A DNA stretch of 64,000 bases. It comes from Metallyticus violacea (Eukaryota; Arthropoda; Insecta; Mantodea; Metallyticidae). The stretch lies in assembly GCA_030762175.1 (NCBI GenBank), contig CM060843.1, positions 25,611,001 to 25,675,000 of the forward strand, read 5' to 3'. Under the pieces are notes generated by a model. That model did no database searches. It was not told where the DNA came from and saw nothing but the letters and a program-made list of their open reading frames with translations. Positions 1 through 11,063 of the stretch are shown here, piece after piece. Position 1 is the first letter of the stretch. Each line of letters starts with the position of its first letter. Position numbers and translations under genes: made by a program.

Positions 1-1827
1 ATTCGCTACCTATGAAATAATTAATTTTCTGAATAAAATAAAATCTCGGGAAATATTCTTGAATATCCCCTAAAGCGTCCAAGAATTTTTTTTAGAAAGT
101 CACCTGTAGTAGCCCATTTCCCCAAAATGTTTTAACTCTATATTCATATTTACTACCAAATGAAATATAGATTAAATTTTCAGAATTATATGAATCTTTG
201 AGTCTAAGTGCCCCCATAAGGAAAGGTTCTTATTTGCACAATATACAGTAATAAATTAATATTTTTAAAATCTCCCTATTTTTCCTAATTCATTGTGCTG
301 TAATTTTAACAAACCATTGCACTCGTTAACTAAGTCATAGATGTTGAAACTTTGTTGCGAAAAGTTTAAACGAAATATAAGAATTTATGTGATCTTTACT
401 TATCTCATGTCTACTCACTGACCTGGATAAAATTCTTCAGAGGGCTCCTTAAAGGATCACACACTTAATTGTGCTTAGCAGCATGCAGAGTTAGTAAAAT
501 AATTTACTCTTCGAAGCACCTCCATTTATGATTATGTGTCTGGTGGATTAAATGAACTGGTTCTACTTTATCCTTATACAATGATAATTTTGGTAAAGGC
601 CGTTCTTCAGATCTTAAAATGTCATTCCCTTTACACTCCTTGGAAAGGGAATCTCCAACAAAATGCATATAATATCTCCACTATTAGATTCACTAGAACT
701 AGATTTGCGTTTTCCATTTTCAATCAATAAAACAGAGTACAGATATACAATAAACTTAATATACACACCACACTGAAATTACCAATAAACCCATTGTGTA
801 TAAATAAAGCGCGATAAAGCTCCTAACACTTTGCGGGCTGCTATCAGGTACTTCACGGACAAACTTCATAAGCTGGTGAATGTCCTCGTTATGGAGCAAC
901 GCCGAGCATGCAGTTCCTCTCCATCCAATTGCGTCACTAATTCACGTACAGTACACTATTCGCCGTTGAATGGAAGAATATGCGGCCTCCCACCACCCCC
1001 GCTCCCTAACCTTTTCAACACGAAGAAAGACGTCATTCTATTGCACTCCTTTATCAATACAGTTTTCAATATTAGGACAATAGACACGCACCGTTGCACT
1101 GTGTACCGGTTCATACTGTATTGCACGTACTGTTTGCTCGTTGTATTTAAGCACTGGTATTGTGGACAATCACCAAGCAGATGCTTCACTACAATTGAGG
1201 ACGGCGAACATACAATATGCCTTCTGCGCGATACAATGGATAGAGTAGCGCTAACAATTGTGTCTTTCCGTAGTCAGGCTTCGCGCACACAAATGTGAGC
1301 CTGTGTCAAATAGCACCTCAACTGGTTTTCCTGCTATAGGGACCGAGAGCCAGGAAATACTTGATATAATTATAATTACTAATGCAAAATGAAAGTGTAA
1401 TAAATTCAATAGACCGCGCTGGCATCAGCTACATGATATTTTACGTTTGCTTAAGTATTAAACATACACGATCTTTGAATAATACATCCAAAATATTAAC
1501 AGACAAAAACTAAAAATGATGTATTACATTCTTTAAATTTTTCTTTAAAAAATTAACCTCTCTTATGTAATTTGTTTTCTTTTAAAGGGAAAACTAATAA
1601 CATTTCTCAGAATTTGCTTAGAAAGATTTCTGGTAAATAGTGTAACAGTTAAGCAGATCTTGTATGTATATTACCAGAAGTAATTCTGTTTTTTTATAAT
1701 TTTTCCCAAAATGTATATTTGATTTTTCTTCCTATAAGTGCGTAAGAAGCATTGTGTATTTTTATAATCTGTCATGCGCAAAGTAGCTCTAGCAAAGAAC
1801 TTCAAAATATCCTGAGTGTTCCGAATA
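1..1827. other. AT-rich intergenic DNA, no gene seen
   Basis: Only short reading frames without recognisable domains occur here. The two overlapping opposite-strand frames around 830-1,300 show no family signature. I see nothing else that can be supported. Confidence 0.6.
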
Positions 1828-1829
1828 TA

Positions 1830-3141
1830 CGAGGTGATATCCACAATATTCGAGACTGGTGTTGCCATCTGGACAGTAGTTGCAGTAGAGTTTTGTACCG
1901 CTAGGTGGCAACACTAGCACATCTGATGAGAGTGTTTAAAGTTTCATGCAGCTGGGTAGATGTGTTGAGATTCTATAGTACTTTTCATGATACTCTGTGT
2001 GTAGTGTGTGGCGATTTTGCGGTGGATCCAAGATTAGAACAGAGAGCGTGCAGCAAATTCTGTGCAAATCTCAGGGAAAAAAATGCTACGAAGACCCTCG
2101 CAATGATTCAACAAGTATTGGGGGAACATAGCATGAGCCGTATATGTGCGTTTGAGTGGCATGCTGGGTTCAGAGCCGGCCGTACAGCTTGAAGACGATG
2201 CTCACACCTGTAGGTCCGTCAGCTGCACAACGTCTGACATTATTGCCAAAGTGCAACACCTCATTCGTGAGGATCGACGTCGAACCATTGAAGACCTTCG
2301 CGAAGTGGGAGTTGGTTATGGGACATGCCAACGAATTTTAACTGATGAATTGGGCATGCATCGTGTAGGTGCAAAATTTGTGTCAAGGATCCTGACTACT
2401 GATCAGAAGGCGCAGCGTGTTGAAGTTTGCACGGAGCTTCGTCAGGCCGTATCCGATGACCCAACTTTCTTGTCCAGGGTCATCACCGGCGACGAAAACT
2501 GGAAGTACGCTTATGACCCTGAGACAAAACAATAATCCTCCTAGTGGAGGAGCCCGAACTCACCAAGATCAAAAATGCGAGCCGAGTAAAGAGCAAATTA
2601 ATGAAAATGCTCCTCGTTTTCTTTTATGCCAAGGGGAAAGTGCACAATTCGTTCCACGAAATCAAACAGTAAATTCCACGTACTACTGTGATGTTTTGCG
2701 ACGGCTACGGAAAATGTGCTGAAATGACGGCCCGAACTTTGGCGACAATGGAACTGGCTGTTACATCACGATAATGCTCCCTGTCACAATTCACCAGGAA
2801 CTTTTTGAGGAAAAACAACATGGCGGTTGTCCCCCATCCACCGTACTCGCCTGATTTGGCACTCTGCGACTTCGCTCTATTCCCCAAACTGAAGATCAAA
2901 TAGAAAGGACGTCGGTTCGATACAATTGAGAGGATTCAAGAAGAAACGTTGTCTGTGCTAAACACCCTCAAAGAACATGACTTCCAAGATGAACTCGGAA
3001 AATGGCAGGATCGCTGGGACCGGTGTATACGTGTATACGTGTGTAAGGGAACTACTTCAAGGGTGACGTCGGTCATTATTCTCAAAGTAAGTTTTTGACC
3101 AGATGGTAGCATCAGTCCCAAATATTCTGGACACCACCTCG
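1830..3141 (+). mobile_element. mariner element, family A, complete but decayed
   Basis: Terminal inverted repeats of about 45 bp face each other. The left begins CGAGGTGATATCCACAATAT and the right ends with the matching complement ...CACCTCG, with roughly 80 percent identity. TA dinucleotides flank both ends (1,828-1,829 and 3,142-3,143), the duplicated target of Tc1/mariner insertion. The 1.31-kb length is normal for a mariner. The interior encodes a frameshifted mariner transposase on the plus strand, so the copy cannot be autonomous. Confidence 0.88.
2029..3098 (+). pseudogene. mariner transposase relic (DD34D type)
   Basis: The reading is spread over three frames. The N-terminal helix-turn-helix part (LEQRACSKFCANL) lies near 2,029-2,189. 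A second frame covers 2,190-2,535 with YGTCQRILTDELGMHR and the first catalytic aspartate in VITGDENW. The second aspartate lies in HHDNAP near 2,765. The third is in LALCDFALFPKLK near 2,860, and the typical C-terminus (WQDRWDRC) follows near 3,000. These motifs in this order identify a mariner DD34D transposase. At least two frameshifts plus stops make it non-functional. Confidence 0.85.
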
Positions 3142-3143
3142 TA

Positions 3144-4293
3144 GTTCAGTGGTTGGCTTGATTTCATGCATTCAGTTTTTTTCCTTGGACTTTACCAAAT
3201 ATAATGCTTCGTTCCAATACTCTTGTGCTCCATACAAGTGCGAAGTGCAGGGCTTAGTTTTAGTAGTGCTACTTCTCTACCCTATCCAACAAATAATAAT
3301 GACCTTGTTCTTGGGATCTCAGATTGGCTTTTGGAAGCATCACAGATTTTCTTAATTTAGTATAGCTATTTTCTCTTATAAAAATATTATTTTAGTAAAA
3401 ATTTTCTATTTATTTTTAAAGATAATTTTATAAGTATACTAAAATAACCTTATTATTTTGCTTGTTGTTATAATAAAGGTCTAACAACGAACACCATATT
3501 TTATAATTTTCTACAGCAGAATGAGTTTTTAAAGTATTCTTTGCGAGTTACACCACAGAAAAATAGAGAGCCTTGAGCATGGATGCGATATTAAGCGTTT
3601 ATATTAAATTCTGTGATAAATTTAGATGATTTTCCGATACGACCAACATAAGTTCACGATATTCGACAGCACAGACCCTCATTGAACTCACTGAATATGC
3701 TCAAGCAGAGAGGGGAGAAGACAAAATACATTCACCTACTACGAACTGGATCGCTGGAGCGTGCTGGAATCACATATTGCATTAAATTAACATTCACAAC
3801 TTTATTAAAATAAGCTTATCACTAAACCCAAATTGACTCGGTGTCTCTCCGTGTTTCGGGGCAAAACTAATAAACTATGTAGTGCAAAAGTAATATGCTC
3901 CGGAGTATTAACGATCCTTAAAATTCCAAAACACAGACAATAATACAGAAAAACAAATTAATATTTTGCACAAAATAATATAACCCAAAGTTTATAAACA
4001 AACAAACAGGCACACTTGGCCTATTTCTAACTATTCTTGTCTTGAAGTGAGACTGTACTCAAATTATGTTTAACATTAAAATGAATAAATTTTACCTCCT
4101 TAAATGAAATTTAAGTTTTATAACAAATATATAGTACAACAAACAATATTGATTGCAGCTCCCTTAGGCCAGCATACGAACTTGGATTCATGTAGATGTG
4201 CGCATTACTTTTAAATTTCATGTTTTAATATTTTTTTTAAACCAATGTCTACAAACCGTCCACAGCACGCGCGCGCGCACACATACACACACA
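3144..4293. other. AT-rich intergenic DNA, no gene seen
   Basis: Low-complexity AT-rich sequence. No domain-bearing frame, tRNA or clear repeat unit was found. A short (CG/CA)n run lies at about 4,270-4,292, immediately before the next transposon. Confidence 0.6.
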
Positions 4294-5222
4294 GAGGGTG
4301 CCAAAATGTATATACAATTCAAGCAAAGAAAAAACTGTGTTAACATAACAAAACTGAATTCACACAAACAGAAAATGATGAGCACTAATCACTTAGACTT
4401 TTACAGCTACAACAGTTGCTCAAAATGCCACCATCGGCGTTGATACACTTCTGAAAAGGCTGAACTACTGATTGAGCAACGTTTGCGAAAGTGTCCTCAG
4501 CGATTGCAGCACATGCCGTTTCAATTTCTTCCCGAAGTGCTGTCAGTGTAGCTGGTTTTCTACGGTATAATACAACATCCTTAAGAGTTCCCCATAGGTA
4601 GGAGTCCAAAGGAGTTAGATCCGGAGAACGCGGTGGAAACTCAGTCGGATCTCTTCATCCTATTCAGTGCCTTGGAAGATCGTCATCAAGGTACGCACGT
4701 ACATCTCGGTACATCGGACCAAATAACTTTCTCTACGAAGGGAAATCCTCTTGCACCATGTTCCGAAACCACTCACAATACTGCATTCTGCGATCAGGGT
4801 CATCTTCATTAATGCATGCAGAAGTCTTGGGATGAAAACTTTCCACTTTGCTGTTTTAATAATACAAAACAGAACTGTACACACGTTTCCATTGCCTTTG
4901 AACTTCAACAACATTCTCGGTTTTCCCCTACCACTTCAAAATTGCTTTTCGCTGTTCAAACGATAATCTTGGTTCCATTTTGTTGTAGCAGCGCTAGTAT
5001 AACGTAATGTAAGTCACATATGTTTACAGTACATCATAGGATAATCTTGAGTTCATTTGTTTGTTGTTGATTTACCTGTCACGTAGCAACGTTATGGTAA
5101 TGTATGATCACATCTGTTTACAGATCATCATACTACACATTACTATTATTTTTCGGTCCAACTTTGAACTATATTAAATAGATATCTACTGTGAAAGTGT
5201 GTATACATTTTTTGGCACTCTC
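4294..5222 (-). mobile_element. Tc1/mariner-like element, family C (copy 1), internally decayed
   Basis: Ends are inverted: GAGGGTGCCAAAATGTATA on the left and TGTATACA...TTGGCACTC on the right. The minus strand encodes the C-terminal transposase segment YLWGTLKDVVLYRRKP followed by LREEIETACAAIAEDTFANV (4,385-4,609). A ruined N-terminal helix-turn-helix part ends near 4,977. Three more copies of the family are in the window (16.7, 18.2 and 61.5 kb). Stops and frameshifts make this copy inactive. Confidence 0.8.
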
Positions 5223-5228
5223 GGTACA

Positions 5229-5356
5229 GCATACATACATACATACATACATACATACATACATACATACATACATACATACATACATACATACATACAT
5301 ACATACATACATACATACATAAATACATACATACATACATACATACACACATACAT
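5229..5356. repeat. (CATA)n microsatellite
   Basis: About thirty near-perfect copies of the tetranucleotide CATA directly follow the right end of the preceding transposon. The apparent Met-Tyr-Val-Cys reading frame on the minus strand is a product of this repeat and is not a gene. Confidence 0.95.
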
Positions 5357-5461
5357 ATATAGCTAAATCTTAACGTATATACAAATAATTTAATATATAT
5401 TTTTCTTATAGCATTATAAGTCACATTTTATTTATGTTTCACGCTTTTTTTACTACTTGTG

Positions 5462-5529
5462 TATCATTAGTGTCCATCGCCTGTGGTGCCTCTGTAGCAA
5501 AAAAACGGTCGTTAAACACCATTCATTCG
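5462..5529 (+). mobile_element. SINE-1, 3' tail only, with target duplication
   Basis: Only the last ~68 bp of the SINE-1 family is present (GTCCATCGCCTGTGGTGCCT ... CGTTAAACACCATTCATTC). It is bracketed by the 12-bp direct repeat TTACTACTTGTG at 5,450-5,461 and 5,530-5,541. This is the mark of a severely 5'-truncated insertion made by target-primed reverse transcription. Confidence 0.85.
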
Positions 5530-5541
5530 TTACTACTTGTG

Positions 5542-6149
5542 CATACTACATACTTTGGCATCACTGAAGGTGGACAATGATGAAGAGTGGAGCAGTATTC
5601 CCTAGCTCCAGCGATTAGGGAGAATATAAAATAGCACATTTAAATTGATGAACCCTAATCATTAATCAGTCACTACCAGTATGCTTAAAGCAAAAGCCTC
5701 AGAGAATATGTATCATGCATTTTGTGCAGTAACTTGCAAAATCATATAAGTCAGGACCTCGCAACCTTGCTTCCCCCTCAATACAAAAAGTAGCCAAGTC
5801 ATAAAAATTCCGATCCCAATACAGCTAGCTAGAGCGATATTGTAGCAGGGAAACCTTGAAAAGACGCAACTGGAACAAAGCCTAACGGGACATGTTTCTA
5901 ACACAAGTAAAACTTGAGGGGGAGATCTGAGGGGAGAAATGAAATAAACAAGCCTAGGAGTTCGTTAGTAGGAGGACTCTTAGTGAAATCGCCGCCAAAT
6001 AATAGTCTATAAGGAACGAACCGGGAACCACGTGATTCTCATGTAGCCTACCTAGGAGTAGAACCTAAACAGAGACTACAAGAATTTGAACACAAAATTA
6101 AAAGAACGCACATGAGACTGACCGGCTGAGAAACTAATAAAAGTTATGG
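5542..6149. other. intergenic, no gene seen
   Basis: No domain-bearing frame was recognised. Confidence 0.5.
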
Positions 6150-6485
6150 GAAAACAGAAAAGCCCGGCAGTTTTCGACAGTTTCTGCTGAGTCTTAAGGC
6201 GGTTCAGGCCGGAGCATTTTGCACGCAGTTGTCGACGCAGTTTTTGAAGAATCTTGAGATAGTTTTCGACGCAGTCCTTGATCAGTTTTGTAGCAGTTGG
6301 GGCAGGAGCAGTTTTTAAGCAGTCTGATAAGTTTTTAGTCAAGCCCCGCAGTTAAGGCAGGAGCAGTGTGATCAAGTTTTTAGTTAGGCAGTTTGATCAG
6401 AGCAGTGTTTTAAATAGTTTTAAACAGCTTTGATGAATTTTGAGGCAATTCAGACAGCCCGCAGTTAGCTCCCTTATAGTTCAAA
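6150..6485. repeat. degenerate GCAGTTTT-type repeat tract
   Basis: Imperfect short units of the form GCAGTTTT(T/G)GA(T/A)CAG recur more than a dozen times over ~330 bp, for example GATCAGTTTTGTAGCAG and GGCAGTTTGATCAGAGCAG. They are not in strict register. The tract has no coding character. Confidence 0.6.
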
Positions 6486-8338
6486 CAGTCCGAGATTCTC
6501 TCCTGGCTAGAAATTATAATTAATGTAAAGAAAAGGGGTTCATCGTCTCTGTAACTGTAAATAAACCATTTTCATAAGAATTTACATACATGTCTCTTGA
6601 AGTGAAGGAGAGAGTGTTCCCAGTTCCCATCCTGTCTCCCTGGTAACGTGCATACGTTCCAAAAACTAAAAACAAGTAATTCATTCTCATGCGCCGGAGC
6701 ATTGGTTCTGACGTGGTGAACGACACTTCATAGCAGCGGAGTGATCATCATCTCAGGAGGACGACGAACGCCCAGCCGAAATACACCCCCTTTAATACCG
6801 CTGCATGAGGCAGAATGATAATTGGGGAAAGGGATTTGGGGGAAAGGAAGCGTTTAGGATACTTCGCCGGCTATTTTGTCATAATGTGAACTGTGGAAAT
6901 TCTGTGGCACCCCCCCCCTCCCAAAGAGAAGATAATCGGGCGGAATTGTAAACGTACATATACCATTCAAGTGTCAGTCCCTACCGGAGGTATTGATTTC
7001 ATGATTGATTTTTATGCCTCTGCCGGATATGGGCTCGCAAACTTTGAGTTCAGAGAAAATTATTAGAAAAACAAAAGAATTAAATCAAGTCTGGTAGCGC
7101 TCGTGCATATCTGCTTTTCCTTGCAGTTTTGAGTTTATCTTAATGAAGGAATATCTTACTTTCAAAAATGTCAGACGACAATATATGTAAATGTGAATGA
7201 GTGATTAAAACATAACTGTAATGTTGGGAAATATCAATAAAATTTATATTTAATATATATTGAGTTTCTAATAACTACTTTTCTGTTCACAGCTCTGAAT
7301 TAGTGGCAGATGAACCCAAATACGTTGAAATGTCAAAAGTAGCTACTATAGTAATGCGCAAAAAGGAAAGTTAAATATGCCAGAAGAACGGCAAGGCTAT
7401 ATTAATTGACATTAAAAAGGTTGGAGATCACGTCACGTATGTACCTTTTAGTCACGTCTTAAAATAACTTACTTTCTGCTGCTAGCTGCCTCAACAATAT
7501 TTGTCAAGTGAGAGAGAAGGTTTTTAGATGTGCGGGCGGGGTTTTTAAGCTGTTATCGCAGCAACTCTCAATGATGAATCAATTTAGTATATATTAGCAT
7601 TTAAGAGTAAACATATAAATGTTTTTTAAAAGTTGTAAGTAGCAAAGTATAATGCAAATCTTAAGATCAATGGATAAATTGTATAATAACTTTTGTCTAT
7701 GATTAAGGCCAGTAGTGATGTTCGAGCAAATAGCTTGACATAGCCCTTCTTCGCAATTGCAAATGCAACAATTACCTCAATCATTGAAGTGTTTTCATTT
7801 CTGCTGATTTTTTAAAACTATTTTATCCCAAGCTTACCTATGCTCAGCAAAAAATATCTCATGTTTATTAACAACGAAATGTTTTATACAAGCACACATA
7901 ACCTTCATTTTCATCTCTTGAAAACGGTAAGGTTCATTGGAAAAAATTACCGTTTAGGATAGATTTTCATTAAGATCCAGCGCCGCGCTACTTTAACTCA
8001 GTAGTAATCAAGGTGGCGGATATGTAATCTATAAGAATGGTAGTCACATAACGATTTCTAAATCTGTTTCTGGAGTCTTGACATTTCACCAATATTTTCA
8101 TCATTAATACACATGTTACATATCTGACGCTACTACTAAATAGGAAATTAATGCAAATTAAAACAATTAAATGTATAGTATATTATTTCACTTATTACGT
8201 AAAAGTGATCGTACTATTGAGACGGATTTACATAATATTCTACGGAACCGCGCTATTATATGTTAATCTATAGTCCTCATCATTCAAAAATACCTTATGA
8301 ACAAAAGCCTTGAATATTCAACTTTATAATTAGACTTG
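6486..8338. other. intergenic, no gene seen
   Basis: The G+C-richer stretch at 6,490-6,780 holds an AATAAA near 6,560 and could be an old LTR or UTR fragment, but no matching partner is visible. The remainder is AT-rich with no supported feature. Confidence 0.4.
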
Positions 8339-8348
8339 CCATTTTGAG

Positions 8349-8601
8349 GTCGTTAAGGTGCGGACTCGTGAGCGGGAGGTCTGGAGCTCGAATCCCGCCA
8401 GGACCGTCCTCCCTAATTGAGGTTTTTTTCCAGGTTTTCCTCAGTCCTCATAAATTGCAAATACCGAGGAGGTACCCTAAACTTTCCTTCCTTAAAAATA
8501 AATCCTTTCCCCAATGTATAATTTCATCTCATGTATCATCAGTGTCCATCGCCTGTGGTGCCTCTATAGCAAAAACGGGCGTTAAACACTATTCATTCTT
8601 A
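8349..8601 (+). mobile_element. SINE-1, 5'-truncated copy with target duplication
   Basis: The copy begins inside the tRNA-like head (GTCGTTAAGG, then GTGAGCGGGAGGTCTGG and a B-box-like GCTCGAATCCCGCC). It continues through the conserved body (GGTTTTCCTCAGTCCTC, GAGGAGGTACCC) to the tail ATCAGTGTCCATCGCCTGTG and GGGCGTTAAACACTATTC. The 10-bp repeat CCATTTTGAG flanks it at 8,339-8,348 and 8,602-8,611. Confidence 0.85.
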
Positions 8602-8611
8602 CCATTTTGAG

Positions 8612-10340
8612 TTTCCCTTATATAATTGGTTGAATCAATAGCTCAAAACAAACCATGTAGGGATATTATGGAGATGAAAAGGGTATGTTTTATTAAATTT
8701 ATGAAGTTGGTTGAATTCAACATTTTCGAAAAATACGTAATATTTAGTATATATGAGTTTTAAAATGTAGTTTTATGTGTTAGTTAAGTTCGATTATTGT
8801 AACTTTTTATTTGGTTGGAGATGATGAAAAAATACATTTTATTTATCTCCTTTTTGCTCTTGTATTTCTTCTAGAAGGTATCCAGTCAGGTGTTTTTCGT
8901 GATTTCTATTTCTTGAATTGTATTATATTTTGTTTTGTGTCTTTTCCATATAATTGCTGTCTTTCATGCATTTATTTTAATTTCTAATATCTTTTTCAGA
9001 TATTTTAAAATTATATATCATGTTTCAGCATCGTATATTAAAATGATTATTGTTACTATTATTATTTTGTAAGTTAGTTAACTTTACGGTTCGTTTAGTT
9101 ATGTACATTTTACATATATTAGTCATTAATGATTGGATACGTATTTTCAGGTATTTGCTCAATGACAGCCCTGAAATGGGCAAGCTGGTTGTTAAATAAT
9201 CGATGCACATACAGCTTCACACTCAAAGCATGACAAGGTATCTTCATAATCAAAGAACAGTTTCTTGTTTCCAGCCAGGAATCGAAGCACAGCAGAGTAC
9301 TCTACCGACTGCGCCAGGAGGTCAGTCAACTGTTTTATTACTGAGCTGTATATTCGTACAATCATTAAAATCTTACCTTGTAATTTTGATTTTGGGTGTG
9401 TTTCGATTTTCATCGATATTCAGCCAATTCTTCGATCGTTTACAATTGTCACATAATCCACTTATCACAGATCACAGTACGACCCAAAACGTATGATTTT
9501 TATTGCGGAAAAACAATGAAGAACAGACTTCAAAACTACGGTGTTTTGATGTTCTTACTCGTATAATTCATGTGGGATCCATTTATTAAGTTTCTCTCTC
9601 TTCACTTTTCCTATTTTCTTTAAGCAATCGCAACAGTTGAAGATGAAGATGCAAGTGTGAGTTCTCGGAAAAAAAAAAAAAAAACGGAAATCTCTGTTTT
9701 TCAACATGATTACAAGACGTTAGTATAACAAAAATATAGTGTTTTCAAACGTGGTAACAATAATATAGAGTAGACCAAGTACAGGTTTTAAAATAAAATG
9801 CCAATTTAAACACATATGGTATATTTTACACTTTAAAATTAGTAATGTACAAAACTGTCATTAATTTCCAGCCACTAAAATCACCAAACTTAAAAAATTC
9901 CATTCACTTAGACCGAATTAGATTGAAGAGGATATTTCGGTACTTAGCCTTTCTCAACGGTTGGCCTATGTCCCCAATGGAGGCACCTCTAGGAGGAAGG
10001 CATAAGGTGTGGGGACACCGAACACCGCCAGGATGCATGGGCGGTGAGGCACGAATTTTAAACAGAATTCCTAATATTGTTTCCAGAAAGAACGACCCGT
10101 CCAAGGAGTTCAAGCCACATAGAGGCGCCACTTTCCTATCAGACGCCTGGTCGGAAACCTTTCCAGAGCGCAAGCCACTGTCATACCGCACCATCTCGCC
10201 TCGCGCTGGCATTTCTATCCTTTAACAGAACCAACTAATTAAATGAGACGAAAATACGGAACAGAAAATTCAAGAAAATGAAATAACCATCCCAGCAATC
10301 GCCTAAGTGAACAGGGAAAAACCACAAAAAAAAAACCCAT
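8612..10340. other. intergenic, no gene assigned
   Basis: Mostly AT-rich. A tRNA-like head on the minus strand near 9,240-9,330 (TGGCGCAGTCGGTAGAGTAC, then TTCGATTCC) suggests another SINE remnant. A G+C-richer island at 9,930-10,220 is open on both strands but shows no known domain and has no second copy here. Confidence 0.4.
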
Positions 10341-10344
10341 TGTT

Positions 10345-10440
10345 AAGATGGCTGGTCCCAACGGATCTGAACCCGAGACCTCCCAATGCGGGTCTTATGT
10401 ATTACCACCTCAGCAATACCGCTCGGTTAAACCAATGCGA
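10345..10440 (-). repeat. tRNA-derived SINE head (fourth family, tentative)
   Basis: On the minus strand an A-box-like TATTGCTGAGGTGGTA is followed about 40 bp later by a B-box-like GGGTTCAGATCC, the spacing of an RNA polymerase III promoter. No acceptor stem closes, so it is not a tRNA gene. Only one copy is visible. Confidence 0.4.
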
Positions 10441-10793
10441 CAGGAACTAAGTTTCCTTTTATTGGGATAACATGAACTCATGGCCACTTAATAAGAGAGA
10501 GAGAGAGAGAGAAAAATAAAAAGGATGTTGATTTTAACTATTTACTTGAGCTATATGCTCTCTCAATTGCTCACTCATGTCATGAAACTTTTAAATTACC
10601 TATTAATAAAAAAAAAAAAAATTTGTGATTCTTATTATGAAGAAATACATAAACCAAGCAAATACTTCTGAAATTAAATCTGGAAAAAAGATTTTAGATT
10701 CATCACTGACAAGTACAAAAACATCTCTGCTCATAAGTTATGTAAACACATTTACTTTTTTTTCTAAATTAATTTTAAAATAAAACTTCCTTT

Positions 10794-11063
10794 TTGGACT
10801 TATCGGTGCCCCCTGGGTCTATCTTAGAGGATATGCCCTTTTACGCTATAGTTTTGAAAAGTTTCTTATCACAAGAAGGTGTTATCTACCATACTACCAA
10901 TGACATTGACCACAATATTTTCTACGACGATACTGTAAAGCTCATTTATACCCGAAAACCTTACTTTGGGAATATCTCATACAACTACATAAATGATTTT
11001 ATTTCTCATCTTCACAATGATCATATGTGTGACTTCTTTGCTGGATTCACATCTCTAGCTTAA
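10794..11063 (+). other. open frame of ~90 codons, unrecognised
   Basis: A continuous frame contains the residues ILEDMPFYAIVLKSFLSQEG and ends in TAA. The first ATG is at 10,833. The composition is protein-like (aromatic and charged residues), but I recognise no family and there is no splice acceptor directly upstream. It could be an exon of a host gene or chance. Confidence 0.2.

Noticed and set aside
831..1298. 155-codon plus-strand frame overlapped by a minus-strand frame
   Set aside because: No domain, biased composition or promoter; chance frame in intergenic DNA.
5146..5424. 92-codon minus-strand frame rich in Met-Tyr-Val-Cys
   Set aside because: Produced by the (CATA)n microsatellite; no independent coding signal.
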